A stretch of DNA of 64,000 nucleotides from JALUZX01 sp964561605 (lineage in GTDB: Bacteria > Planctomycetota > UBA1135 > JALUZX01), in assembly GCA_964561605.1 (NCBI GenBank), contig CAZLQD010000005.1, forward strand, positions 211,299 through 275,298, written 5' to 3'. A model generated the notes under the pieces. The model was not told the DNA's origin, did not search any database, and saw nothing but the letters and a program-made list of their open reading frames with translations. Positions 16,566 through 25,270 of this stretch are shown here, piece after piece. How positions within the stretch are numbered: position 1 is the first letter of the stretch; each line of letters starts with the position of its first letter. The translations under genes and the position numbers were made by a program.

Positions 16566-18656
16566 TCAGAGGAAGAAGAAGAAGAGAACCGCCCCCACGG
16601 CGATCGCCGCCGCCGTGAAGGCAAGATACTGGTCAAGGAAACCCGTCTGGAAGAGCCGCGCGATCCCGCCGAAGACCTGGACGGTGAACCCCACGGCGTT
16701 GACGAGTCCGTCGATCACATACTTGTCGAACCACCCCGACCCCTCGGCGGCCTCCCGGCCGCCCCGGCCCACGGCGTTCACGATACCGTCGATCACATAC
16801 TTGTCGAAGGCCGCGCAGGCCGCGTTCCAGTAGAAGACCACGGGGCGGACGATGAACTTCATCACGAACTCGTCCACGTAGAACTTGTTGTATACCGCCC
16901 GGTAGAACCACCCGAGCCTGCGGGCCCACTCCTCGGCGCTGAGCCACTTCTTGTAGTAGAAGACCCAGGCCAGGAAGATCCCCGTCAGGGCGACCACGAT
17001 GGAGATCACCAGGGGGAGGATGCCGTGCTCCTCGGCGGCGTGCTCCACCACGAGCCTTCCCGCCTCGATCTTCTCCGGGTGGGCCACTACCTGGGGGAAC
17101 CAGAGGTGGTGCCCCAGCACGTCCCCGTTGAAGATCCAGGGCGAAGCACTGAAGACGGCCAGGCCGGCCAGCACCATCAAGGGCACCGTCATGGTCCAGG
17201 GCGTCTCGTGGGCGTGCTCGGCGTGCTCCGATTTCGGCTCACCGAAGAAGGTGAGGAAGATCAGACGGAACATGTAGAAGGAGGTGAGGCCGGCGGCCAC
17301 CACGAGGGCCACGGCCGGGAAGTACCAGAGCACCAGGCTCGGCCCGCCGTGCCGGGCGGCGTGCATGGCGCCCGCGATGATGGCGTCCTTGCTGTAGAAC
17401 CCGGCGAAGAGGGGGATCCCGCACAGTGCCAGGGTGCAGATCAGCATGGTCCAGAAGGTGATGGGCATCTTCGTCCGGAGTCCGCCCATCTTGCGCATGT
17501 CCTGCTCGTGATGCATGCCGATGATCACCGACCCGGACTGGAGGAAGAGGCCGGCCTTGAACCAGGCGTGGGTCATGAGGTGCATGAGCCCGGCCGAGAA
17601 GGCTCCGCAACCCAGGGCGGCGATCATGTAGCCGAGCTGGCTCACCGTGGAATAGGCCAGGACCCTCTTGATGTCCCACTGGCAGATCCCGATCACCGCG
17701 GCGAACAGCGCCGTGAAGGCCCCCACCATGGCGATCACCAGGAGGGCCGTGGGAGAGAAGAAGAGGTAGAAACGGCCCACCAGGTAGACACCGGCCGCCA
17801 CCATCGTGGCGGCGTGGATCAGGGCCGACACGGGCGTGGGACCCTCCATGGCGTCGGGCAACCAGATGTGCAGGGGGAACTGGGCCGACTTGCCCACGGC
17901 GCCGCAGAAGACCAGCAGGCCCGCCGCCGTCACCCAGGCGGGCCAATGCTGGAAGTCGCCCGTCGTCTCCCCGAGCTTCCGGAAGATCTCGACGATGTCC
18001 AGGGTCTGGAAATGTTTGAAGATGATGAGGAAACCGAGAAGCATCCCCACGTCGCCGATCCGGGTGGTGATGAAGGCCTTGAACCCGGCGTGGGCCGCCG
18101 AGGGCTTCTCGAACCAGAACCCGATGAGCAGGTAGGAGGTCAGCCCCACGAGCTCCCAGAAGACCATGAGGAAAAGCAGGTTCCCCGAGAGCACGAGCCC
18201 CAGCATGGAGAAGGAGAACAGGGCCAGGTAGGCGAAGAACCTGCCGTACCGCTTGTCTCCCTCCATGTACCCGATGGAGTATACATGGACCAGGAAGGAG
18301 ACCCCGGTCACGACGACGAGCATCACCGCCGTGAGGTTGTCGAAGAGAACGTTGAAGACGATGTTGGGCGTTCCCTCGGGGACCCCGTGGAAGAGCCATC
18401 CCAGGGAGAGGCCCGCCTCGCCCGGAGGGGGAGTGGAGCTCTTCAGGTAGAGGGTGGGATCGAAGATCCCCATGGCCTTGAGGAAGAACCCAAGGGCCAG
18501 GACCAGGGCGAAACCCATGGCCGTCGTGGGGACCCAGTCACCCTTCCTGGGAAGCCAGCGCCCGATGAAGACCTGGACGAGGAAGGCCGTCAAGGGCAGG
18601 GCCGGGATGGCCAGCATCCAGTAGAAATCGGCCGTCGTGAAGGTATGCCAGTCCAT
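16566..18656 (-). CDS. nuoL: NADH-quinone oxidoreductase subunit L with a duplicated C-terminal segment
   Basis: 696 aa, somewhat longer than the usual 610-660. Contains the antiporter core (KSAQFPLHIWLPDAMEGPTPVSALIHAATMV and KRVLAYSTVSQLGYM), a His/Glu-rich loop (SEHAEHAHE), and the C-terminal lateral helix region that spans NuoM and NuoN. Near the end the sequence FDKYVIDGIVNAVG is repeated 26 residues later as FDKYVIDGLVNAVG; normal NuoL has this vDxxVIDGxVN segment once. It is the most distal proton channel of complex I. The operon context is nuoK 51 bp upstream and nuoM 62 bp downstream. Confidence 0.96.
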   Translation of the reverse strand: MDWHTFTTADFYWMLAIPALPLTAFLVQVFIGRWLPRKGDWVPTTAMGFALVLALGFFLKAMGIFDPTLYLKSSTPPPGEAGLSLGWLFHGVPEGTPNIVFNVLFDNLTAVMLVVVTGVSFLVHVYSIGYMEGDKRYGRFFAYLALFSFSMLGLVLSGNLLFLMVFWELVGLTSYLLIGFWFEKPSAAHAGFKAFITTRIGDVGMLLGFLIIFKHFQTLDIVEIFRKLGETTGDFQHWPAWVTAAGLLVFCGAVGKSAQFPLHIWLPDAMEGPTPVSALIHAATMVAAGVYLVGRFYLFFSPTALLVIAMVGAFTALFAAVIGICQWDIKRVLAYSTVSQLGYMIAALGCGAFSAGLMHLMTHAWFKAGLFLQSGSVIIGMHHEQDMRKMGGLRTKMPITFWTMLICTLALCGIPLFAGFYSKDAIIAGAMHAARHGGPSLVLWYFPAVALVVAAGLTSFYMFRLIFLTFFGEPKSEHAEHAHETPWTMTVPLMVLAGLAVFSASPWIFNGDVLGHHLWFPQVVAHPEKIEAGRLVVEHAAEEHGILPLVISIVVALTGIFLAWVFYYKKWLSAEEWARRLGWFYRAVYNKFYVDEFVMKFIVRPVVFYWNAACAAFDKYVIDGIVNAVGRGGREAAEGSGWFDKYVIDGLVNAVGFTVQVFGGIARLFQTGFLDQYLAFTAAAIAVGAVLFFFFL
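16692..16808 (-). repeat. In-frame tandem duplication within nuoL
   Basis: Two 39-bp blocks, 16692-16730 and 16770-16808, differ at three positions and are 78 bp (26 codons) apart. They encode the repeated VIDG segment near the NuoL C-terminus, so the insertion keeps the frame. Confidence 0.85.
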
Positions 18657-18707
18657 CCCTATCCCCGTCTCCTTGCCGCGTTCCGGTTCCGAATCCCTTC
18701 CACGGCG

Positions 18708-19022
18708 TCACTCCCTCAACATGTTGGGGTCCTCGGGCCGGATCGATCCGAAGTGCCCGAAGACGTGGAGCACGATGGCGAGAGCCACGGCGGCCTCCGC
18801 CGCGGCCAGGACGATCACGAAGATGGAAAAGATGTTCCCCGCAACGGGGTATTCTCCACCCAGGGCCCTGGCGAAGGCGATGAAGTTGATGTTCGCCCCG
18901 TTGAGGATCAACTCCACGCCCATCAGGGTGTAGATCAGGTTGTGCCTGGAGACGATCACCACCAGGCCGATGGTGAAGAGGATCAGGGCGAGCAGAACGT
19001 ACCAGACGAGGGGAACGGTCAC
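18708..19022 (-). CDS. nuoK: NADH-quinone oxidoreductase subunit K
   Basis: 104 aa, the standard length for NuoK. GTG start at 19022, preceded by GGAAGGAGGAAAGGC and overlapping the nuoJ stop (GTGA). Three membrane helices with the conserved glutamates of NuoK: MGVELILNGANINFIAF in helix 2 and AAAEAAVALAIVL in helix 3. It forms part of the fourth proton pathway near the quinone module of complex I. Confidence 0.95.
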   Translation of the reverse strand: MTVPLVWYVLLALILFTIGLVVIVSRHNLIYTLMGVELILNGANINFIAFARALGGEYPVAGNIFSIFVIVLAAAEAAVALAIVLHVFGHFGSIRPEDPNMLRE

Positions 19023-19543
19023 GCCTTTCCTCCTTCCGTTGGTTCCTGGATCTTCTTCCTCTCCCGGCGCGCCAGGTGGACCGCCCCGACCAGGACCACC
19101 AGGAGGAGGACCGAGGCGATCTCGAAGGGGAGCAGGTAGGCGTCCCTGGTGAGCAGGGCCTCGCCGATCCCGGCGGCGTCTCCCATGGGTCTCCCCGAAG
19201 ACGAAGGCAGCTTCGTGGAGAAGAGGCTGATCGCGAAGAGCACCAGGGAGATCGAGCCGAGGACGGCCCAGAAGGTGACCCGGGAGGCTCTCCTCTCCTC
19301 CAGGTCCGGTGGAGTGAGCATCACGCCGAACAGGTAGAGCACCACAACGCCGCCCACGTAGACCACGAGCTGGGTGATGGCCAGGAAGGCGCATCCCAGA
19401 AGGGCGTAGACGCCGGCCACGCCCAGGAAGGCCAGGATCAGGCCGAAGGCGGAGCGGACGATGGAGCGGCTCCAAAGGGTGATCAGGGCCCCGCTGACGG
19501 CGGCGGCCGCCACGACCAGGAAGGCGAGGAACTCGGCGGTCAT
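19019..19543 (-). CDS. nuoJ: NADH-quinone oxidoreductase subunit J
   Basis: 174 aa. ATG at 19543 overlaps the nuoI stop by 4 bp (ATGA), showing translational coupling. Five hydrophobic helices with the NuoJ signature LGCAFLAITQLVVYVGGVVVLYLFGVML, whose conserved tyrosine/glycine helix 3 contains the pi-bulge in structurally known complexes. Helix 5 ends in the charged tail HLARRERKKIQEP. It is a membrane subunit of complex I linking the proximal and distal parts. Confidence 0.93.
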   Translation of the reverse strand: MTAEFLAFLVVAAAAVSGALITLWSRSIVRSAFGLILAFLGVAGVYALLGCAFLAITQLVVYVGGVVVLYLFGVMLTPPDLEERRASRVTFWAVLGSISLVLFAISLFSTKLPSSSGRPMGDAAGIGEALLTRDAYLLPFEIASVLLLVVLVGAVHLARRERKKIQEPTEGGKA

Positions 19544-20097
19544 CCTTCCCCCTCCTTCTTCTTCTTCTCGGCGGCCTTCTTTTCGGCCTCCCGTATGGTT
19601 TCCAGGTCCTTCTCCCTCAGCCCCTTCCAGGCCAGCAGGTCCAGGGAGAGATCCGTTCCGTCGAAGCGGACCAGGCTGTATTCGTTGCCCATGTCCAGGC
19701 AGGACTTGGGGCAGGCCTCCACGCAGAGCCCGCAGAAGAGGCATAGCCCGTAGTCGATCCGGAAGGCCTTCCACTCCAGGACCTTTCCGGGCTTGCGGGC
19801 CGCCTCGAGCTCGATGCAGTCCACAGGGCAGGCCCGCTTGCAACTCATGCAGAAGATGCAGAGGTCCTGCTCCAGCCTGTGGATCCCCCGGTAACGCCGG
19901 GCCACGCCGAAGGAGGGGGGACCCGCCGGGAGATCGTCGCCGAAGGCGGCCTGCTCCCGGGTCTCGGGGTATTCATAGGTCACGGGCTTCTTCCAGAAGT
20001 ATTTCCACGTGATCCCCATGCCGGACAGGCTTCCGCGGAAAGCCGTCCAGATCCTCTTCAGGTAACCCGAAAGCCCTGTATCGACGGTGGTCGTCAT
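19540..20097 (-). CDS. nuoI: NADH-quinone oxidoreductase subunit I, 2x[4Fe-4S] ferredoxin-like
   Basis: 185 aa. Two full cluster motifs, CIFCMSCKRACP (about residues 80-91) and CLFCGLCVEACP (about 119-130), bind the N6a and N6b clusters that pass electrons toward NuoB. An amphipathic N-terminus (YLKRIWTAFRGSLSG) would sit on the membrane. The C-terminus is a lysine/glutamate tail (EKKAAEKKKKEGEG). The start ATG lies 4 bp after the nuoH stop. Confidence 0.96.
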   Translation of the reverse strand: MTTTVDTGLSGYLKRIWTAFRGSLSGMGITWKYFWKKPVTYEYPETREQAAFGDDLPAGPPSFGVARRYRGIHRLEQDLCIFCMSCKRACPVDCIELEAARKPGKVLEWKAFRIDYGLCLFCGLCVEACPKSCLDMGNEYSLVRFDGTDLSLDLLAWKGLREKDLETIREAEKKAAEKKKKEGEG

Positions 20098-20101
20098 GGG
20101 G

Positions 20102-21187
20102 TTACATCCCGAAGGCGTATTTCCAGAGACAAGTCCCCAGGAGGCAAACGAAGGCCAGGGGGGTGAGGTACTTGTAACAAAGCGCCGTAACCTGGTCGAC
20201 GCGGAGCCTCGGCCAGGTCCAGCGGATCCAGATCATCACCAGCACCAGGGCGAGGGACTTCCCGAACATCACCCCCGCTGCGACGAGCTGGCCCAGGAAG
20301 GAGCCCGTGAGCCACTCGCCCGGAACGAAGGGGAGATTCCAGCCCCCCAGGAAGATCAGCACGGCCACGGCGCTGGTGATGAACATGGCGCCGTACTCCT
20401 CCATGAAGAAGAAGGACCAGCGCATGCCCGAATATTCCGTCATGAACCCGGCAACGAGCTCCGACTCCCCCTCGGGCAGGTCGAAGGGGAGGCGCTTGGT
20501 CATGGCCAGGATGGAGACGAAGAAGACGATGAACCCGGGGATCGCGAAGACCGGGTTGCGGAAGACGAACCAGTGGCCCACGTTCAACCAGCCACCGGCC
20601 TGCTTCTCCGCCATAACCCCGAGATTCAAGGAGCCGTACCAGACCACCGCCGAGAGGACCAGGAGCCCCAGGGGGATCTCGTAGGCGATCATCTGGGCGG
20701 CCTCCCTCATGGCCCCGAGAACGGACCACTTGTTGTTGGAGGCCCAGCCGGCCATGACCACGCCGATCACGGAGAAGGCCAGCATGGCCATGATCAGGTA
20801 GACCCCGAGAGGCATGTCGGCCGCCACGCCGTCCCGCGAGAAGGGGAGGGCCGTGAAGCAACCCAGGGCGGAGGCCATGACCACCGCCGGGGCCAGGACG
20901 AAGAGGATCGAATCCGCCGCCTTGGGTATCAGGTCCTCCTTGGAGAGGAGCTTCAAGGTGTCGGCCAGGGACTGGAGGAGGCCCCAGGGTCCCACCCGGT
21001 TGGGGCCGCGCCTGTGCTGGATCCTCCCGGCGCCCCTCCGCTCGGCCCAGACCAGGATGTAGGCCAGTCCCCCGATGATGGAGAAGGCGATCCCCCCGGC
21101 CACGAGGGCGAAGAAGATCCAGCCGATCCAGCTTCCGCCCGCCCAGGGGGCGAAGAGTCCGCCAGCGTTTCCCAGGAGCGCCGTCAC
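20102..21187 (-). CDS. nuoH: NADH-quinone oxidoreductase subunit H
   Basis: 361 aa. GTG start at 21187 overlapping the nuoD stop by 4 bp. Eight or so membrane helices; the NuoH signatures are present: ERRGAGRIQHRRGPNRVGPWGLLQ in the first loop, and the acidic loop FDLPEGESELVAGFMTEYSGMRW that lines the quinone channel. It couples quinone reduction to the proton pathways. The gene sits between nuoD and nuoI with no nuoG between them, where nuoEFG would normally be found. Confidence 0.96.
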   Translation of the reverse strand: MTALLGNAGGLFAPWAGGSWIGWIFFALVAGGIAFSIIGGLAYILVWAERRGAGRIQHRRGPNRVGPWGLLQSLADTLKLLSKEDLIPKAADSILFVLAPAVVMASALGCFTALPFSRDGVAADMPLGVYLIMAMLAFSVIGVVMAGWASNNKWSVLGAMREAAQMIAYEIPLGLLVLSAVVWYGSLNLGVMAEKQAGGWLNVGHWFVFRNPVFAIPGFIVFFVSILAMTKRLPFDLPEGESELVAGFMTEYSGMRWSFFFMEEYGAMFITSAVAVLIFLGGWNLPFVPGEWLTGSFLGQLVAAGVMFGKSLALVLVMIWIRWTWPRLRVDQVTALCYKYLTPLAFVCLLGTCLWKYAFGM

Positions 21188-22353
21188 CGGTCCACCTCCC
21201 CGAGAACGATGTCCAAAGAGCCGATGATGGCCACGGCATCGGCGATCATGGCCCCCTCCAGGAGCTTTCCCAGGATGGTCAGGTTCGCGAAGGACGGCCC
21301 CCGGACGCGCATCCGGTAGGCCGCCTTCTTTCCGTCACCCACGATGTAGTGGCCCAGCTCCCCCCGGGGATTCTCCACACCCAGGTAGACCTCTTTCTCG
21401 GGAGCCTTGAGGGCCTTCGAGACCTTCGCCCTCACCTCGCCGCCGGGAAGGACGTCCAGGCACTGGCGGACGATCTTGATGGACTCCAGGATCTCCAGCA
21501 TCCGGACGTAATACCTGTCCCAGCAATCCCCCTGGACTCCGGCCTCGCCTTTCCCGGTGGGGATCTCGAAGTCCAGCTTGTCGTAGACCAGGTAGGGCCT
21601 GGCCCGCCTCAAGTCGTAGGCCACCCCCGATCCCCTGAGGCAGGGGCCGGTGAAGCCCCAGGCCCTGGCCTCGCCGGGGGAGACCACGCCGATTCCCGCT
21701 GTTCGCTGGAGGAAGATGGGGTTGCGGGTGAGGAGGGTGTCGTATTCCTTCCAGGTCTTCTCCATGTGGTCGCAGAAGTTCCTGGTGCCCTCGGCGAAGC
21801 CCTCGGGAAGATCGTGGCGCACCCCGCCGATGCAGACGTAGTTGTAGGTGAGCCTGGCGCCGCAGAGACGCTCGAAGAGGGAAAGGATCCACTCCCTGTC
21901 CCGGAAGGCGTAACAGAAGGGAGTGAAGGCCCCCAGGTCGAGGCCGTAGGTCCCGAAGGCCACCAGGTGGGAGGCGATCCTGTTGAGCTCCGCCACGATC
22001 ACCCGGATGTACTGGGCCCGCTCGGGGACCTCGATCCCGCAGAGCTTCTCCACGGCCAAGCAATAGCCCAGGTTGTTGTTCATGGCCGACAGGTAGTCGT
22101 ACCTGTCCGTGTAGGGTGTGAACTGCTCCAGGGGCAGGACCTCGCCGATCTTCTCGGCGCACCTGTGGATGTAGCCCACGTAGGGCCTGGCGGCGGCGAT
22201 CACCTCGCCGTCGGCCTTGAGGAGGACCCGGAGCACCCCGTGGGTCGAGGGGTGCTGGGGCCCCATGTTGATGAACATCTCCTGGGTCCGGACGTCGGTG
22301 ACGCCCTCGGTCCCGGCGGCATCGAATGTTTCAAAGCCTTCCATGGCGATCAC
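21184..22353 (-). CDS. nuoD: NADH-quinone oxidoreductase subunit D, 49-kDa type
   Basis: 389 aa. GTG at 22353 overlaps the nuoC stop (GTGA); an ATG three codons later is an alternative. It shows the [NiFe]-hydrogenase-like fold landmarks: GPQHPSTHGVLRV (quinone-site histidine loop), RCAEKIGE, and YTDRYDYLSAMNNNLGYCLAVEKL with the quinone-contacting tyrosine/aspartate region. The C-terminus ends DIVLGEVDR as in the family. It forms the quinone-binding site with NuoB and NuoH. Confidence 0.96.
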   Translation of the reverse strand: MIAMEGFETFDAAGTEGVTDVRTQEMFINMGPQHPSTHGVLRVLLKADGEVIAAARPYVGYIHRCAEKIGEVLPLEQFTPYTDRYDYLSAMNNNLGYCLAVEKLCGIEVPERAQYIRVIVAELNRIASHLVAFGTYGLDLGAFTPFCYAFRDREWILSLFERLCGARLTYNYVCIGGVRHDLPEGFAEGTRNFCDHMEKTWKEYDTLLTRNPIFLQRTAGIGVVSPGEARAWGFTGPCLRGSGVAYDLRRARPYLVYDKLDFEIPTGKGEAGVQGDCWDRYYVRMLEILESIKIVRQCLDVLPGGEVRAKVSKALKAPEKEVYLGVENPRGELGHYIVGDGKKAAYRMRVRGPSFANLTILGKLLEGAMIADAVAIIGSLDIVLGEVDR

Positions 22354-22841
22354 TTCGCGGAGATCCCGCCGTACTCCTCGGGGTATTCGTAGTCCTTGCG
22401 GAGGGGATGGCCCACCCAGTCCTCGGGGCAGAGAATCCTGCGAAGGTCGGGGTGTCCCGTAAATTCCACGCCCAGCATGTCGTAGGTCTCCCTTTCGTGC
22501 CAGAGCGCCCCGGGGTGGACACCGGTGACGGTCGGGCAGAGAGGCTTCTCCCTGGGAAGGCGCACCTTGAGGACCAGCTCGCCCCCCTGGGTGGTGGACG
22601 CCAGGTGGTAGACCACCTCGATCTCCCCTCCCCCTTCACCGTCCGGCCGGTCCACGCCCGTGACCATGAGGAGGAGGTCGAACTCCAGGCCACCCTCTTC
22701 CTTCAAGAAGGCCAGGACCTCCACGATCCCCCCGGGGGAAACCTCGATCCAGGGATCGCCCTTGTCCGTCACGGCCCCCTTCACGGCCTGGGGAAAGCGG
22801 CCTTCCAGGAGCTTGGCGATCACGGGGAACTCCATGGCCAT
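22350..22841 (-). CDS. nuoC: NADH-quinone oxidoreductase subunit C, 30-kDa type
   Basis: 163 aa. Contains the complete 30-kDa-subunit signature HERETYDMLGVEFTGHPDLRRILCPEDWVGHPLRKDY in its second half. It is a peripheral scaffold of the quinone-reducing arm, next to NuoD, with which it is fused in some bacteria but not here. The start ATG is 4 bp after the nuoB stop. Confidence 0.95.
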   Translation of the reverse strand: MAMEFPVIAKLLEGRFPQAVKGAVTDKGDPWIEVSPGGIVEVLAFLKEEGGLEFDLLLMVTGVDRPDGEGGGEIEVVYHLASTTQGGELVLKVRLPREKPLCPTVTGVHPGALWHERETYDMLGVEFTGHPDLRRILCPEDWVGHPLRKDYEYPEEYGGISAK

Positions 22842-22845
22842 CTTC

Positions 22846-23373
22846 TCAGGCCTCCTTTCCCCCCTCCCCAGCCTTGCCGGCGGAGAAGGTCTTCATCCGG
22901 TCCACCTTGGCCTGGAGGGCCATGATCGCGTCCAGGAGGGCCTCCGGCCTGGGAGGACAGCCTGGGAGATAGACGTCCACCGGGATGACCCGGTCCACGC
23001 CCTTCACCACGTGGTATCCGTGGTGGTAATAGGGACCGCCCCGGCAGGCGCAGGCCCCCATGGCGATGACCCACTTGGGATCGGGCACCTGTTCGTAGAG
23101 GCGCCGGATCACGGGGGCCATCTTGAAGGTCACCGTGCCGGCAACGATCATCAGGTCCGCCTGGCGGGGACTGGGGCGGAAGGCCCCGGCCCCGTAGCGG
23201 TCCAGGTCGAAGTGAGGCCCACCGGCGCTCATCATCTCGATGGCGCAACAGGCCAGCCCGAAGGTCATGGGCCAGAAACTCCCCCGCCGGGCCCAGTCCA
23301 GGGCCTCGTCCAGGGTGGTGAGCAGGACACCCGGCGCGGCGGGCTGCACGATTCCGCCCTTCTCCCCTTCCAT
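22846..23373 (-). CDS. nuoB: NADH-quinone oxidoreductase subunit B, N2 cluster
   Basis: 175 aa from the ATG at 23373, which overlaps the nuoA stop by one base (TGATG). Ligand cysteines of the terminal N2 [4Fe-4S] cluster are visible: the tandem pair in GLACCAIEMM, the GACACRGG segment and LPGCPPRPE. The middle stretch RQADLMIVAGTVTFKMAPVIRRLYEQ is typical. It hands electrons to quinone at the NuoD/NuoH interface. Confidence 0.96.
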   Translation of the reverse strand: MEGEKGGIVQPAAPGVLLTTLDEALDWARRGSFWPMTFGLACCAIEMMSAGGPHFDLDRYGAGAFRPSPRQADLMIVAGTVTFKMAPVIRRLYEQVPDPKWVIAMGACACRGGPYYHHGYHVVKGVDRVIPVDVYLPGCPPRPEALLDAIMALQAKVDRMKTFSAGKAGEGGKEA

Positions 23374-23789
23374 CAGGCCCCCTCCTTCCCGGCGGATCCC
23401 GGGCGGGCCCCGCCTTCTTCCTTGTCCACCGTCTTCACCCAGGCCAGGTCGCCGGCGGCCCAGACGTAGAAGAGCCCCAGGAGGAGGATCAGGACGAAGA
23501 CGAAGCCCTCCACCAGGGCCACGGCGCCGAGCTTCTCGAAGACCCGGGCCCAGGGAAAGAGGAAGGCGATCTCGATGTCGAAGACCAGGAAGATCAGGGC
23601 GACCGTGTAGAAACGCATGTCGAAGCGGATCCACCCCTCACCCTCGGGGAGGATGCCGCACTCGTAGGTCTCCTCCTTCACCTTCCCGGGGCGCTTGGGC
23701 CTGAGGAACGCCCCCACCAGGAGCATGGCGAAGACCGCCACGGCCCCCAGCAACAGAAAGACCCCCAGGTTGAAGAAGTGGAAATACAT
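23373..23789 (-). CDS. nuoA: NADH-quinone oxidoreductase subunit A
   Basis: 138 aa, first gene of the operon. Three membrane helices; the conserved loop ETYECGILPEGEGWIRFDMRFYTVALIFLVFDIEIAFLFPW is diagnostic, with the cysteine that becomes accessible in the deactive state of complex I. The tail after helix 3 is charged. Promoter elements in the 242 bp upstream could not be assigned with confidence. Confidence 0.95.
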   Translation of the reverse strand: MYFHFFNLGVFLLLGAVAVFAMLLVGAFLRPKRPGKVKEETYECGILPEGEGWIRFDMRFYTVALIFLVFDIEIAFLFPWARVFEKLGAVALVEGFVFVLILLLGLFYVWAAGDLAWVKTVDKEEGGARPGSAGKEGA

Positions 23790-23943
23790 CAGCCTGCCTC
23801 GAGGGAACGAAAACTCTCAGGCCCGCCGGAAGCCGCCCCGCGGGTCTCCGCCCCCGCGCCTGGACGCCGCCTCCGCCGGAGATGAACCGGTCCGGGTAAC
23901 CGCTAACAACTAAAAGGCCTGGAAAAGCCGAATCTTTCCAAAT

Positions 23944-23970
23944 GCCCCCCTAACGGGGCAAGGTTTTTTT
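23944..23970 (+). terminator. Terminator-like hairpin upstream of the nuo operon
   Basis: GCCCC (23944-23948) pairs with GGGGC (23955-23959), followed by AAGG and seven T residues (23964-23970) on the plus strand. Its orientation does not fit the minus-strand genes on either side, which end at 24032 and start at 23789, so its role is unclear; the short stem could still work for the dehydrogenase transcript. Confidence 0.3.
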
Positions 23971-24031
23971 CCCTCACGGCGGGAGGAGAGCGCCTTCCCG
24001 GCCGGACCTTAGGGGAAATAGAGGTCTACAT

Positions 24032-25018
24032 TCATTTCCTCGCCTCCAGGGCCCGGGGGTTCACCAGGTCGGGCGGAACCCTCCCCTCCAACCCGGCCAG
24101 GAGGTTCTCCGCCGCCATCCGGGCCATTCGGGTCCGGGTCTCGACGGTGGCGCTCCCGATGTGGGGGAGGCAGACCACGTTGGGAAGGTCCGTCAATCCC
24201 GGCGCCGGGCGGGGCTCCTCTTCGTACACGTCCAGGCCCGCCGCACCCGGACGGCCCTCCTTCAAGGCCCGGACCAGGGCCTTCTCGTCCACCACGGGCC
24301 CCCTTGCCGTATTGATCAGGACGGCCGAAGGCTTCATGAGGGCCAGCTCCCCGGCCCCGATCATGCCCCGGGTGGCCGGCGTCAGGGGAACGTGGAGAGA
24401 GACGAAGTCCGATTCCCGGAGCAACTCCTCCAGGGTCACCCTCCTGGCGCCGAGCTCTTCCTCCAGCACCGGGTTGGCCCGGGGATGGACGTAGAGGATC
24501 TCCATCCCGAAGCCCCTGGACTTCCCGGCGAAGGCCGTGCCGATCCTCCCGGCTCCCACGACTCCCAAGGTGCGCCCCGAAATGCCGGCCCCGAGAAATT
24601 GCATGGGCCCCCAGCCGGTCCACCGGCCGGAACGAAAGAACCGGTCCGCTTCCACGATCCGCCTGGCGGCGGCGAAGAGGAGGGCCCAGGCCAGCTCGGC
24701 CGTGGCGTCCGTCAGGACCCCCGGCGTGTTGGTCACCAGGATCCCCCGGCGGGTCGCCTCGTCCAGGTCCACCTTGTCGTAACCCACGGCGTAGAGAGAG
24801 ATCACCTCCAGGCCCGGAGCAGCATCCATCACTTCCCGGTCCACCCGGTCCGTGAGGAGACAAAGGAGGCCCTCCTTCCCTCTCACCCCCCGGAGGAGCT
24901 CCTCCCGGGTCGGGGGCCGATCTTCTGGAAACACATCCAACTCCAGGCCGGCCCGCCGGAGCAGGTCCAGGCCGGCCCGGGGAATCCGCCGTGTGACGAA
25001 GACGCTTTTTCTTTCCAT
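24032..25018 (-). CDS. D-2-hydroxyacid dehydrogenase, glyoxylate/hydroxypyruvate reductase type
   Basis: 328 aa, normal length. NAD(P)-binding Rossmann motif VVGAGRIGTAFAGKSRGFG, followed by the catalytic set: arginine in LINTARGPVVDEKAL, glutamate in DVYEEEPRP and histidine in CLPHIGSAT. The VISLYAVGYDKVDL and TNTPGVLTDATAELAWAL segments are those of the GyaR/GhrB/GRHPR group, so the likely reaction is reduction of glyoxylate or hydroxypyruvate to glycolate or D-glycerate. Glycerate kinase lies 3.5 kb away (28520), which would pair naturally with hydroxypyruvate reduction; the genes are not in one transcript. Start ATG at 25018 with AGGGGT directly upstream. Confidence 0.88.
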   Translation of the reverse strand: MERKSVFVTRRIPRAGLDLLRRAGLELDVFPEDRPPTREELLRGVRGKEGLLCLLTDRVDREVMDAAPGLEVISLYAVGYDKVDLDEATRRGILVTNTPGVLTDATAELAWALLFAAARRIVEADRFFRSGRWTGWGPMQFLGAGISGRTLGVVGAGRIGTAFAGKSRGFGMEILYVHPRANPVLEEELGARRVTLEELLRESDFVSLHVPLTPATRGMIGAGELALMKPSAVLINTARGPVVDEKALVRALKEGRPGAAGLDVYEEEPRPAPGLTDLPNVVCLPHIGSATVETRTRMARMAAENLLAGLEGRVPPDLVNPRALEARK

Positions 25019-25024
25019 ACCCCT

Positions 25025-25053
25025 ATTCCACCCTCTCGGGGAAAGGGGACCAA
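25025..25053 (-). promoter_or_regulatory. Candidate promoter of the dehydrogenase gene
   Basis: On the minus strand TTGGTC (25053-25048), 17-bp spacer, TGGAAT (25030-25025). The -10 ends only six bases before the ATG, so a transcript from it would be almost leaderless; this spacing weakens the call. Confidence 0.3.
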
Positions 25054-25106
25054 CCCGGAGGCCCCCTTTTCCCTCCTTCCAGGGAGGACCTTTCCTCCCT
25101 CCCCCC

Positions 25107-25136
25107 CTGGCCGACCCGCCCCGAACCCCTTACAAT
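25107..25136 (+). promoter_or_regulatory. Candidate promoter of the GT-C gene
   Basis: CTGGCC (25107-25112), 18-bp spacer, TACAAT (25131-25136). Same layout as at 600-629 and 32858-32887. The leader to the ATG at 25271 would be about 130 nt. Confidence 0.4.
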
Positions 25137-25270
25137 TCCTGTTTTCGCTCGCTTTTTCGCCCGCTTTCTTCCGAAAAACGGCCCCTGGGCCGTCTTTTCC
25201 GGATTTCTTCCGGGAAAAAACACCCTTCCGCCTCTTTCCGCACCAGGGCAATCGAGGGACAGGTACCGCC

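Noticed and set aside
24161..25270. Upstream extension of the GT-C frame
   Set aside because: It overlaps the divergent dehydrogenase gene and lacks membrane or family features; the ATG at 25271 begins the recognisable protein.
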